DNA of 64,000 bases from Amaranthus tricolor (Eukaryota > Streptophyta > Magnoliopsida > Caryophyllales > Amaranthaceae), in NCBI RefSeq assembly GCF_026212465.1, contig NC_080059.1, forward strand, positions 22,154,068-22,218,067, given 5' to 3'. Position numbers and translations under genes: made by a program. Shown here piece after piece: positions 21,870 to 32,190 of this stretch; positions within the stretch are counted from its first letter, which is position 1; every line of letters starts with the position of its first letter. The notes below the pieces were generated by a model, which saw only the letters and a program-made list of their open reading frames with translations, did not search any database and was not told where the DNA came from.

Positions 21870-22491
21870 TCCTCCTGTACCCTGTCTAACTGTGACGATT
21901 TACGACGCCTCCTACGATAGTAAGAGGCCGTCGCATGACGCTCGGGAAGGGGAGGTGATTGATAATGGGATGATCCAGCACCCTGGGAAGACCCGGCACC
22001 ATAGTCGGGGCATGTTAAGTTTACCTCTCAAGATGAACATCGGCATGTTGAGGAGATGACTCATGCTCGTCCATAGTGGTGTTAGGCACAGCGACTTCTG
22101 GAATGAAGTGCTGAAACTGTGTCCCTAGGAGTATGCCTTGGGCAATCTCCCGTACAGGCTCCTCTTGGGTGGAGCTGATGACAGCTGCAATGCCCTGTGC
22201 CTGCATTAAAGCCGTGACTAGCGCCCGAACGAAAAACCTCGCTCGCTGAAGGTAGGGGATGATCCGTGCGTCAATCTCCCACGGAGCAGAGTCGAGATGC
22301 CTGGTGTATATGGTCTCTGTGTTGGACACCTGAATGTAAAGATTATATTAGCATAAAGTTAAAGTGTTAAGGCATATACATTCAAAATACTAAGTTGACA
22401 AATCTGGACATCCACATAGTACACTGCTCCTGTGATCCGCCTGCATCGTCAGCACACTAGGGTCGCGAGGGCCTGGGGCTACTGGATCCAT
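21870..22491 (-). pseudogene. Plant-mobile-domain-like gene in the MULE (internally deleted)
   Basis: A first exon starts with ATG at 22489-22491: MDPVAPGPRDPSVLTMQADH then RSSVLCG, the usual start of plant mobile domain (PMD) proteins annotated as 'phosphatase 7 long form homolog'. After an intron the next exon (22021-22329) has TIYTRHLDSAPWEIDARIIP, also PMD-like, and then jumps to a tail-like stretch (VRALVTALMQAQGIAAVISS). Most of the PMD core is missing. A further Tyr/Arg-rich end (YYRRRRRK, SQLDRVQEE) is readable at about 21870-22015 in another frame. Donor and acceptor are imperfect, and joining at the best sites gives a stop. PMD genes are known to travel with MULE and gypsy elements. 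Likely a broken accessory gene. Confidence 0.5.
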
Positions 22492-22633
22492 CTCTACTGT
22501 AATTCAACAATAACTAAGTTGTAGTTATGATTATACGTAAAAAGAGTTAAGAAATACTCAAATTGCTTATTTAAGTTATTTATTTGTTTCCATAGTCTTT
22601 ATGTTTATATACTCAAATACAGATACCGTTTAC

Positions 22634-25150
22634 CTTGACGTGCAAGTTCTAGTGTTGTGACCTTCACTACCACACCGTCGACAAGCGCTACCTCTTCTTA
22701 ATCCTTCGTCCATCTCGTTGGTGATCCTCCTGGACTTAGGTCTTCCTAATCCACGAATGTGATCTGGATCGTGTATCACCTCAACACCGGTGTACTAAGG
22801 CCATGACCTCTTATCAATCAACGGCATGAATATGGATTCATATGTATTCACATAGCTCTGGGTCGTGTAGTAGGAGTCTACAAAACGCTCATACGATAAG
22901 TTTCTTTTAATACAAACGGCAAAAACATGAGAACAAGGTAAGTGATATATGGAGGGTTTTGTACAAGTGTATTTCATCTCTCTCAAATCCACACTTTGTT
23001 TACCACCCTTGGCGGATCCTCTATTACCACGTCCAGTCTTAACTTGAAAAAGGCCTCGTCTGTAGTCAAATGCGACAATCTCATGGAAGTTTTCCTTCTT
23101 AGTGTTACGGGTGATAATTCTTGTGGCGTGTGAAGTGTACTTACTTCCCCCAATTAGCCATGCATTTGCATTCTCGCGTCTTTTAACAAAATAATCATTA
23201 GCACGGTAGAAGGTGAACTCCACAAGAGTAGTTATAGGCAAGAAACGTACACCCTTCATCACGTTATTGAATACTTCGGCTAAGCTAGTATTAGTAACAC
23301 CATACCTATACCCTCCGTCATGACATATTAACCATTTACACACATCACCAACTTGATCAATCCAAAAAAGAGCTTCTCGATTAGGAACACCAATAGCCTT
23401 CAATCCCTCGATGACCTTATGTGGTTGTCTTTGCTCTGCAGTCCTTCCATACATCTTCTTCAGCTTCACATTACCCATTTGACGGTTGAAGTTACTTAAC
23501 AAATGCCGCAAGCAAAACCTATAATGGGCATTTGGAGGTTGCCATTCCGGCTCCTCCATGGTGGCTAGAATGCCCGCATGTCTATCAGAAATAACACATA
23601 AACCTGGACTATGCATCACATGCTTACGAACACACGCCATAAACCAAGACCACGCGGCTATGCATTCTTTCTCCACAAAAGCAATGGAAAGCGGGAGGAT
23701 TCCCTTGTTCCCATCTTGAGCAATCGCAGTTAACAACGTATGGCGATACTTACCATACAAATGTGTTCTGTCAATGGTAATAAGGGGTTTGCAATACTTG
23801 AACCCCTCAATACTAGGTTTAAAAGCCCAGAACACATGTTGGAAAGTTCTAATACTAGGACGGACATACACACCAACATCATTATCTTCTTTAAAGAACC
23901 ACTCAACTACAGTCCGAGGGTTAGAAACTTACATTGCTTTCAAGAAGTATGGAAGGAGAGGATAAGAATCTTCCAATGTCCCATAGATGGAGAGAAGAGC
24001 TTGTTGTTTAGCACACCATGCCCGCTTATAGGTCACTTCGACACCAAATTGGTCTTTCACCATTTGTCGCACTACAGATACCTTAATTGATGGGTCTTCA
24101 GCAACACAATTTCTAATAAGATTGTTAATCACGGAAGATGTCAAATGAATATGTCCAGCTGACACATTTTCAGTACTTAATACACAACCACCATGCTTCC
24201 CTTTATATGTAACAATCTCCCATGAAGGTGAATAGGAGCTCTTCCTAGCCCTAAGCCTCCAAGCACACCCTCTCTTACACTTCAAGGTGAGCACGGTTTG
24301 ATTTGAAGTGTCAGTTTGGTACTCAACGTTTCTACGAATATGATACAATCTAACAGCATCCAACAAGGCATCCTTGTTATCAAAAATCATACCCTTTTGA
24401 GACTCTCCTTCGTTGATATAGGTTGTATCACATGCCCAAGACCTCCAAGAGTTGTCCTCAACGTGTTCATCTAGAGGGGGAACTAGTGCATAAGGTGTAG
24501 AAGCAACGATTGTTGGAATGTTGCCTAAGGTCATGTCATTAGCTAGAGCCTCCTCATCAACACCCACATCGTCCTCAGAAAGAGCTTCAACGAATTCATT
24601 ACTCTCACTATTAACATCATCCCAAGGCTCATTTGTATCTTCAAAGTTAAAAGTATCATCATTTGAGACTTGAATTTGAAGTTGATTGGGTTCATTAGAA
24701 GGAGAAGAGGAAGATGGTATAATAGGATTTCGGGTTTCTTGGGTAGGGAAGGGCGTATGAGAAGGAGCAGAAGAAGTTACATTCAGGAATGCATTTGTTT
24801 CTACAACATTGATATCTTGATTCCCTAGGGGTACCTCTTCTACATATAACTCTAAAGACGGAATAGAGGTAGACTTTGGATACTCCCACATTGCATCTAT
24901 AGCCTCCTCATCCTCAACCGGAAGATCTAACAATTCTCCACTCATATTGTATTTAAAACTTTTCATTAACAGTACTTCTTGTAGTGTCAATGCCAATCTT
25001 AGAGCATATAAGATGTTTAAATTCATTCAAGTCCATGTTTGAGTTGCATGCAAACACTTTACGTCTTCCCCCAGCATACTTAACATTGCTACTACTTGAT
25101 CGAATTGAACCATTCCAAAAACATACGACAGTCACACGAAATGAAGCCAT
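22634..25150 (-). pseudogene. MuDR-type transposase (nearly intact)
   Basis: Read from 25150: MASFRVTVVCFWNGSI and YAGGRRKVFACNSNMDLNEF, the N-terminal domain common in MULE transposases. A one-base frameshift falls near 24960. From 25026 to 23929 come an acidic linker and the DNA-binding domain (KGMIFDNKDALLDAVRLYHI; CKRGCAWRLRARKS). A TAA at about 23926 interrupts the frame, which continues to 22795 with the catalytic region: LITIDRTHLYGKY, LCVISDRHAGI and NTSLAEVFNNV supply the D, D and E, with CLRHLLSNFNRQ between. A SWIM-like finger (YTCTKPSIYHLPCSHVF) lacks its first cysteine. A second stop at about 22790 precedes a zinc knuckle (CRRCGSEGHNTRTC, near 22650-22700). Full length would be about 840 residues, normal for the family. 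It would cut and paste the element. Confidence 0.88.
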
Positions 25151-25729
25151 TTCTACAACAATACGTACAAAATCAACATCACCATCAAGTTCATAAGAAA
25201 GCAAGTACATTGTTCAGAATTAGGGTTTGCATTCAAATATTCTCTACATTAAAGTCAAACATTTTCTACATTAAATTCATGAACAAACAACCCCATTATG
25301 AAAATTATAGCAAATAACAAGTACATTTGACATATTTATAGAGTTTAAATATAAATGACCACTTTAAATGACATAGTTTTAAAAAACAAATAAAAATAAA
25401 AAATTTATAATAAAAAGGTACCTTAATAAGCTGTAGATCACCAAGGAGTAGTAATTTGCAAGTTTATGAACCTGCATTTAATTGAAACTTCATGAACAAA
25501 TATAAACCCTAGATTTTCGAAAAAAAAAAATTATTACCTGAAGTGAATATAGTAAGATGACGGTACTAATTGGTAGTACAAACTTGGAATTTGATGAGAT
25601 TAATTAAAGGATTGAAGTTGATTTTAATGGTGGAAAGAAGAGGGAGATTTTCGTGGGTTATTAGACCTCTCAACGAAGTAAAGTGAAATGAGAAAGAAGG
25701 AGCTTCAGCAGAAATTTAGAACGCATGAA

Positions 25730-25967
25730 GTCCCTGTTACTAACAGCGATTTAATAGTTTGACCAGTCAACCATTAAGTCACTGTTAGTAACAGCGACTT
25801 GACCCTAGACTAACTTTTTGACCATTTCTTTTATTTCGCTGTAAGTAAGTGCGAGTATACACCAAGCTTAGCTTTGGAGGCAAGGACGCTTATTTTGAGA
25901 ATAAAGTTTGAACGAAGCTTGTTTTTTGAATAAAGTTATTAAATAATCTTATTTTTTTCAAATTTTC
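25730..25967. repeat. Right TIR of the MULE
   Basis: Complement of the left TIR; ends CAAATTTTC next to the target duplication cacttcttga. Carries the same TTAGTAA-centred hairpins. Confidence 0.92.
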
Positions 25968-25977
25968 CACTTCTTGA

Positions 25978-26511
25978 CTTGGATGTTGTTTTCAGGGAGG
26001 TAGCAGTATTAGATGGACTTATTTTTCATTTAGTTCAATAACCACTAAATTCTCCAAACATAAATGTGTTAGACTTAGGGTTTTTAAGGTCTAATTAAGC
26101 ATTGCAACATGAAAAGTCAACATACAACTATAATTAGTTTGTCAAGACTATGAATTCTGCATTTGAGGCATTACAACCAAACACTTTCAAATTTGCATGG
26201 ATTACTTTTACATGCATGTAAAATTTGTATGCATATCTAATCATGTTGTTAAACACTAACATTGTAAAAGAAAGGATAATTGTTAAGTGTTAAACGATTG
26301 CGCATCTCTCAGGGAACATGTTGTTCTCATCTTAGAGATCCAAAAAAAATATTTTTGCTCTTAAATCATGTGATGAATATAGCCTCCTAGAAAAATTGTT
26401 ACCATTATGAACTCAAAATATAGACTGGTGGCATTTACAATTTTTTATGGATTTTTTTGCTTCCAATTAAAAATTTTACCATATTTCACAAAAATCACTA
26501 AGTAATTTCAT
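25978..26511. other. Intergenic, nothing recognised
   Basis: AT-rich sequence with no coding motif, repeat or promoter that I can support. Confidence 0.5.
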
Positions 26512-26820
26512 TATCATCATCATCCAATCCAGTATATCCCGCTTATAGAAAAACTATGGACAGGGTCTGAAGAGGAAAGGACGGTGGCAACTCATACCCA
26601 TAGAGGAGAGCGCGACCAAAGGAGTCCCCCCGCTCGAGAAAAATACGATGACGTAGCTACATGGGAAAAAAGACCTATACGAGAAAAAAGTAGACCCACC
26701 TACAAAAAAAGGGGACAAGAAAACTAATAAACGAAACGAGAGGAGCGGGATGGCAAGAACCTACAAGGACATCAGTAATCTAAAACATGGATATGCCGCC
26801 TCCAACTACCCCTATCCCTA
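26512..26820 (-). mobile_element. 5'-truncated RTE LINE fragment (3' end)
   Basis: Matches 62545-62875 almost base for base in long runs (for example ACTATGGACAGGGTCTG, GGACGGTGGCAACTCATACC, GAGAGCGCGACCAAAGGAGT). It has the same ATCATCATC tail on its left, that is, (GATGAT)n at the 3' end on the minus strand. It stops at 26820, just inside the end of the LINE coding region, as expected of a 5'-truncated insertion. Confidence 0.85.
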
Positions 26821-27054
26821 GTGAGAAAGATAAATATCATAATCGACTTCAACATCATCATCAACAACCATTTCTTCTTCTGAATCTCCAAAAAGATAAT
26901 CAAAATCAGAAAGTTCAAGGCCCAAATTGAGCATACCCCCTATTTCTTCATCATCCGTATCCAAATCTTTCCCATTTTGGATCAGGTTCAATAGACTTTG
27001 TTGGAGAAGGAATACCAGCATAGTGAGCAAACCAAGGGTTTGAGGGAGCATCAT
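26818..27054 (-). CDS. Unidentified acidic ORF
   Basis: A 78-residue open frame with a hydrophobic N-terminus (MMLPQTLGLLTMLVFLL) and a strongly acidic C-terminus (GDSEEEMVVDDDVEVDYD). I do not recognise it. An overlapping frame on the same strand reads NDAPSNPWFAHYAGIPSPTK, which looks more protein-like, so this may be the remains of a larger reading frame cut by the neighbouring LINE fragment. Confidence 0.2.
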   Translation of the reverse strand: MMLPQTLGLLTMLVFLLQQSLLNLIQNGKDLDTDDEEIGGMLNLGLELSDFDYLFGDSEEEMVVDDDVEVDYDIYLSH

Positions 27055-28142
27055 TTTGAACTTCTTCTAATTCACCAAAAAAAATCATATTCAAAATGAA
27101 AAAAGCATGATATTGGAGATTTCTTTACTAGATCCAAATGGTTTATAGATAAAAAAAATAAAAATCTAGATGAATACTTAAGTGAGAGGATAAAATACAT
27201 AATCCAAGTGAAAGGATAAAAAAGATAACCTATGTGAGATAATGAAAAATCAAATTGAAGAGAAGGCAAAAACTCAGATGACGATGAAATAGATAAAGAT
27301 GCAAGAACCTAAATGAAGAAGGAGAAGAGGAATATTGTAGAAGAATCGAGAATTAGAGTTACAGGTAGGGAATGATTAAAGTTAGGGTAGGTTAGGTTAA
27401 ATAGAAATGGAGGGAGTGATTAAGTACTTAATTTGGATTAAGAGTGGTGGTAGTTTAGGTTATGTTGTGTACATAGGGATTAAGGATGTACGTATTTTTT
27501 GTAAATATCTTGTGTTCATAGGGATAAAATTGTAAAAAAATTTTTTTTACCGTGAATTAACAAATACAAACATGAGACAATAAAAAAGAATAGGTTGGAG
27601 TATTAAACCCAAACAAGGTTATGCACTCTAACAACTCATACATTTTTACATATTCATGCATTAAAATATAATAAAACTACATGTGCTTGCTCAATACAAT
27701 TACTCAATCACATTTTATAGTTAATAGTAACACTTACACTATTTTGGATACCATTTTATAAGGAAAAGGAAGGAGAGCAAAAGATTAGTGTGTCTTTCTT
27801 TTCAACTTTTCCAATATTAGAAGGATTTTTCTTGTATAAAAGGTGAAGAAGTTCTCTCCACCAATGCCATTTCTTCCTTTTTCATCCCTTAATTCTTTAT
27901 AGACTAAATGGAGAAAATACGATCGTTCTATTTAGGAGGGAAGAAATACAATAAAAGGGACAGAGGGAATAGAAAAGAAGACGAAAGAATGATAACAAAG
28001 GAATTCCTTCTTTGTTTAGAGCAAATCTTGTATGGACTTAATCCACACCAAAATATTGAGCAACTTTTTTGGAATTTTCTCATTTTCTATTTAAATCACT
28101 TGATTCTACTTTTCAAATGGAAAGACGTACAATGATTTAATA
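27055..28142. other. Intergenic, nothing recognised
   Basis: AT-rich. The ORF at 27908-28135 has no recognisable motif. No structure found. Confidence 0.45.
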
Positions 28143-28394
28143 CTCAATCCTATTCACCATATGTGTCACATTTGCTTTTTAGATACTATTCGTCGATTAC
28201 TTAATATATTTGTCTTAATCTATTAGTTAAAATATAGCCAAGTGGGGGTATATTATATTCATCTTAATGTAAATATTGATGATATAAACTTTTTATAATT
28301 TTTAACTAAGTAAAATTAGATATGTTTTAAATTGAAAAATACATTAGATAAAGTGCAAAAAGTATATAAGACATGTATGGTAAACAATAGGGGG
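28143..28394. mobile_element. Possible Stowaway-like MITE
   Basis: Bounded by TA on both sides. The left end CTCAATCCTATTCACCATAT and the right end read backwards (CCCCCTATTGTTTACCATAC) resemble each other over about 25 bases, with a 4-base gap. Weaker than the element at 15361. Confidence 0.35.
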
Positions 28395-28839
28395 TATGAA
28401 TTAAGTCTATAAAAGAATTTTACTATAAGGAAAGGTAGAGAAATGAAGAAAAAACTTATTTTTCTTATTTATTTTAACCGAAAAGACTACCTCCTCAAAG
28501 AGACAGAAGTTACAAGCTACTGGTTTACATAGTCCATATCCTTAAGCATTGCTCCCAAAGCACATAGTCTAGGGGGTATGAATTGGGATGGTAGTGGGAT
28601 AAACTAAGAGAATAAAGAGAAATTGGAAATTTTCTTTCAAAAATCACAAGCAATGAGGACACAAAAATCAATAGAAGAAAAACAACACAAGATTTACAGA
28701 AACAGAACACTTCATTGATTATCATCAAATTACATTTACAGAAGAATTTATAAATAAGTACAAAGAATCTATACAAAGTGTAAACTACGAACTAAAAAAA
28801 AGTTATACAAACAGCTCTACAAAAATCTACTTTGCCAGA

Positions 28840-30202
28840 GGAGGAGGAGTACAGCCTAAAGGGGCTTACTTCTGCCCAACTGACTCTTTCCCAGGTAGAT
28901 GGAGAAGAGGATCACCCTTCCTCAGGAGATGCAATTTACACTCAATTTTGGGAGCCCCAGTCAAAATCAGGATACTCTTTGAGATAAGCGTTCTGCAGAG
29001 TAGTCCTAGCCTTGACATCCCGTCTTTCTACTGAAAAGCTACAACCTTATATATTTGGGCCTTTCCAAGAGCATCCCTGGCTCCAGCTAACTCCTCCCTG
29101 GCAGTGTCTAACTTGAGCTATAAGCCCTTAGAGCGTAGAATAACTTCATTGTTCTTCGACTTGGAGGCCTAGAGATCCTTTTCCAAGTCAGAAAGACAGA
29201 ACTGATATTCCTTACATTGGTCCTCAATTTTGGAGATCCTCTTCTCGGCGTTATCAGCTCTAGCTAGGGCATCCTTGAAAATCTGCCCTGAAGCCTTGAT
29301 ACAAGTTGGGACAGAAGCCAAAACGTCCTCCAACTCTAGAGGGGGACCTAGAGATGAGACAAAATTTATGAGGGTTTCAAGTTGGGTTTAAAGCTAAACC
29401 TCAAGGTCAAATATACGAATGGACTTCTCCACACTGATGGCTTCAAGATCAGCTACCCTCCGTTTTAAAGCTTTGACCTCAGAAACCTTGGCATCAACAG
29501 TAGAAGTTGAGTCGTTGCTTCCTTAGAGTGGCAAGCTAAGACTCGAAACCAGCCCTCTCCATTTACGGTCAGATATTTCATTGCTTAGGAGCTGAATCTC
29601 GTCCCTGATGCTAGCCAACTCTGCTTCATACCTCTCCTTCTGCTATCTCATGTCCAAGCAGAGTTGGGTTCAAATACCCTCATACTAATTGCTCTTGTTG
29701 ATCTGCTGCTCCACTTCAACAGACAAGGCCTCTTTAGCTTTCAATGTTTCCTTCAAAAGGATAGAATCTTTAGAGTGTGCATCACTCACAACTTCAAAAT
29801 AAGCACTTAGTTTCTCATACGCTTCATTTTTTAAAGCAAGCTGGGCCTCAAGTCTTTTAACCTCTAAGATAGTTCAGTAGAAGGCTCTATTTGAGCAAAT
29901 TTCTGCTCCAACTCCTCCAACCTCTTCTCCAGGGCATTGGCCTTGCCAGGAACAATGGGGAACATGGACTTTAAGTCCTGTTATAAAGCCTCTTAGTATT
30001 CCTAAGCAGGGGGAATTTGCCTAGTAATAGTCCTAGACTCATTCAGCTGCTCCAGTAGATGGAGTCGCTTTAAGTGAACTGTAGTCCCTAGTTGTTGAAG
30101 TTGGCCACAAATAGACTGGAAATAAACATATAAAAATAAGATGGAAGAGAAAAACAGAAAGGACATTAAGAATAAATAAAATACTCGTTTCACAACATCC
30201 AT
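28840..30202 (-). pseudogene. Decayed coiled-coil protein gene
   Basis: On the minus strand a spliced start is visible: MDVVKR, then an intron (GTATTTTATT to TATTTCCAG, about 30185-30118), then SICGQLQQLGTTVHLKRLHL and LEQLNESRTI. Downstream, in changing frames with many stops, come long heptad-like stretches such as ALARADNAEKRISKIEDQCK and ELAGARDALGKAQ, and KEYQFCLSDLEKDL. The end lies near 28840 and a polyadenylation-like tail region follows. Such coiled coils are common in plant mobile-domain and gag-like genes, but I cannot assign it. Its 5' side is cut by the solo LTR at 30204. Confidence 0.5.
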
Positions 30203-30508
30203 GTGTGCTCGTTTTAGAGCATATTTAATTCCCCATTATAATGTCGAGTCTCGCTACTTTATATTAGTTTTATACATATTCCGCTCGATCTTACGTTGTT
30301 CTTGTCTCTGAGGTGTTTTGAGGATATTTCAGGTATTTTCGGAGATTTCGAGGTCAAGTAGCACGAGTTCGAGACTTAGAAACCATTATCGAAAATGAGG
30401 CACGCGTATTGAAGCTCAAGCACTCATTTCAAGTCATTCATACAAGCCTCGCAAAGTTCAGAAGCCTTGAGATACATCAAAGACACTCGTTGCAATGAAT
30501 TAAGACCA

Positions 30509-30764
30509 ATTCGGCCGAAGCATTCACCCATTCGGTCGAATGAATGGCCAATGCTCAAGATAAGTTTCTCGAAGTCCCTGAAAAGGTCGAATGGCCAAGG
30601 ATTCGGTCGAATGCTTCTGATTCGGGCGAATGGACATGGGCATTCGGGCGAATGGCTGCTGGAAACCAATATTCATGCTCACACTTGCTGTTTTATCCGA
30701 ATCAAGCCCATTCGAGCGAATGGAAAAAGCTCAGGCGAATGACTTATGCCATTCGGGCGAATGG
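30509..30764. repeat. Cluster of palindromes with core TCG-NN-CGA
   Basis: ATTCGGCCGAA (30509), CATTCGGTCGAATG (30529-30542), GATTCGGTCGAATG (about 30600), GATTCGGGCGAATGG (30619), CATTCGGGCGAATGG (30641), CATTCGAGCGAATGG (30709) and CATTCGGGCGAATGG (30750), with half-copies near 30595 and 30733. All lie upstream of the TATA box of the solo LTR. Confidence 0.85.
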
Positions 30765-30846
30765 CGCCTAAAACTCCGCGTTTTGAATTCTTCGCAAGCT
30801 TAACTCATGGGCTAATTTTAGGGCTTTTGTTCCGTTAGTTCCTAGG

Positions 30847-30855
30847 CTATATATA
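30847..30855 (+). promoter_or_regulatory. TATA box of the solo LTR
   Basis: CTATATATA followed by CCCC, about 85 bp after the last palindrome; the likely promoter of the lost element. Confidence 0.5.
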
Positions 30856-31564
30856 CCCCACTTTTCTGAATGTAATGTTCATGCCTATTTGAGTGTTCAT
30901 TCCTCAACTTAGAACATCAAACATTTATGCTTTCCCTTTCATTTATGCCCTAGTATAGTTTAAGCTTTCCTTTATTGCGTTCATTTACATTCAAGCTTCG
31001 TATTTTTGGATTCCTTTTGTCCCTTTCCTTCAAGGTTTGGTTTATGTAAGTTTATTTCATCTTTATTGATTTCTTGTCTTTCAATACTTTCATTTAATGC
31101 TTTTATTGCTTTCTTCACATTTGTTTGAGTAGTTGCTACATTTATTGTTTACTTGTTCTTCAATATTGCTTACTATCATTCATTGCTTTCTCCTTTCTTT
31201 CTTGTTGGTTCATTTCTTGTTCTTCATGCTTTCAATCATGCTTCCATTTACTTGTTTTGTCTTAGTTATTTCTAGCATGAGTGAGTAGTTTCTTTAGGGG
31301 TTGTGGTTTGGTGAAGCCCTAGGTTTGGGTCTTGTTTTTCATGTGTTAGGTTAGGGTTGAGGTTGTTGTTGATTGATTGATTAATATTTGATTCGAATCT
31401 TGTCCTGCCACTCTTTAGGAGACATAGGGCGATTATAGGTTGTTCGTGTGGCTTATAGGGTCACAAACTTCCTCTCGTTATCTAGAGTGTCTCGATTGAT
31501 AACCGTTCGATCTCCTTCGACCTTTCCTTCTTCTTAATTATTAAATTTTAAAAAGGAAAATGCA

Positions 31565-31975
31565 TCATGAACTTCTATAATTCTTAAATTCTATAATTCC
31601 TAAATCTAACCCATCCCAAAGTTTTACAACGCTGCTCCCATTAACCAGATCTGATAATGAGAAATTACAGAAACTACCCTTGGCATTGAAATCATCGTAG
31701 AAAAATCTAGAAACGTCTTCTGATATACTTTCATCTTCGTTTTCTTCTTCTTCTTCATTAGAATAAGACCCAGAAACAGAGCATACGCCGTCGTTTTCGT
31801 CATCATCAGTAAGAAAAACGTCGTCAAAATGAGATAAAAACGGTTCTGATTTAGCTAACAAAGCTTTAGATTTATTGTGATAAAAAAGCATTAAAAGCTT
31901 GATTTTATTAACAAGACTACTTAAAGCATAAAGTAAATCTAAAAACAGAGCACCCCATTTCCATTATGCCTGGAA
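31565..31975 (-). pseudogene. Fragment of an unidentified plant gene with an acidic stretch
   Basis: The minus strand has a continuous frame: WKWGALFLDLLYALSSLVNK (about 31955-31896), then FLSHFDDVFLTDDDEND, an acidic run (NEEEEENEDES), and VVKLWDGLDLGI, ending in a stop next to the solo LTR. A hydrophobic first segment plus a conserved-looking LWDGLDLG end suggests a real exon of a host gene, but I cannot name it. The last residues come from a small tandem duplication (GAATTATAGA twice), so the natural end has been lost or altered. No ATG is found in the frame of the hydrophobic start. Confidence 0.4.
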
Positions 31976-32099
31976 GAGGCTGAAATGAAGAAGAAGGAAA
32001 GGTTTATAAGGTCACGTGACTATCACGTGATAGTCAACGGTTAATTTAAACGGTCAAATACTAAAAACCGTTATAAGGTAGTGTTTTGCAAAGAAATGT

Positions 32100-32190
32100 A
32101 TTATATAAGGTAGTTTTTTGAAAAAAATTTTAGATAAGGTAGTTTTTTGCAAAAAGGGGTATTGAATAGGTAGTTTATTATAATTTTCTC
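32100..32190. repeat. Short repeats of AAGGTAGTTTTTTG
   Basis: AAGGTAGTTTTTTG-type units recur four times between about 32055 and 32175, just before the truncated LTR. Origin unknown. Confidence 0.6.

Larger units (their letters stand above)
20650..25967 (-). mobile_element. MULE (Mutator-like) DNA transposon with long TIRs and three gene remnants
   Basis: Terminal inverted repeats of about 240 bp (20650-20895 and 25730-25967) start GAAAATTTGAAAAAAATAAG at both ends. The flanks are caattcttga (20640-20649) and cacttcttga (25968-25977), a 9-10 bp target duplication with one mismatch, the MULE size. Inside are a MuDR-type transposase (minus), a plant-mobile-domain-like gene (minus, downstream of it) and a GRF zinc-finger ORF (plus). 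The transposase has two stops and one frameshift, so this copy is not autonomous, but damage is light and it seems young. It lies 1.4 kb beyond the DnaJ gene. Confidence 0.9.
30204..31564 (+). mobile_element. Solo LTR, gypsy-type, with 5-bp target duplication
   Basis: Starts TGTGCTCGTTTTAG and ends AAAATGCA. The flanks are ccatg (30199-30203) and tcatg (31565-31569), a 5-bp duplication with one mismatch. A TATA box (CTATATATA) is at 30847-30855 and a palindrome cluster lies upstream of it. No primer-binding site or coding sequence adjoins either end, so it is a solo LTR. Its family is uncertain; Athila-like is possible. Confidence 0.65.

Noticed and set aside
30509..30764. Possible CRISPR-like array
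   Set aside because: The repeats are 12-15 bp palindromes with irregular spacing in plant DNA upstream of a TATA box; not a CRISPR.
30424..30771. Open frames on both strands rich in RANG/RMG and similar repeats
   Set aside because: These are translations of the CATTCGGGCGAATGG palindromes in the solo LTR, not proteins.
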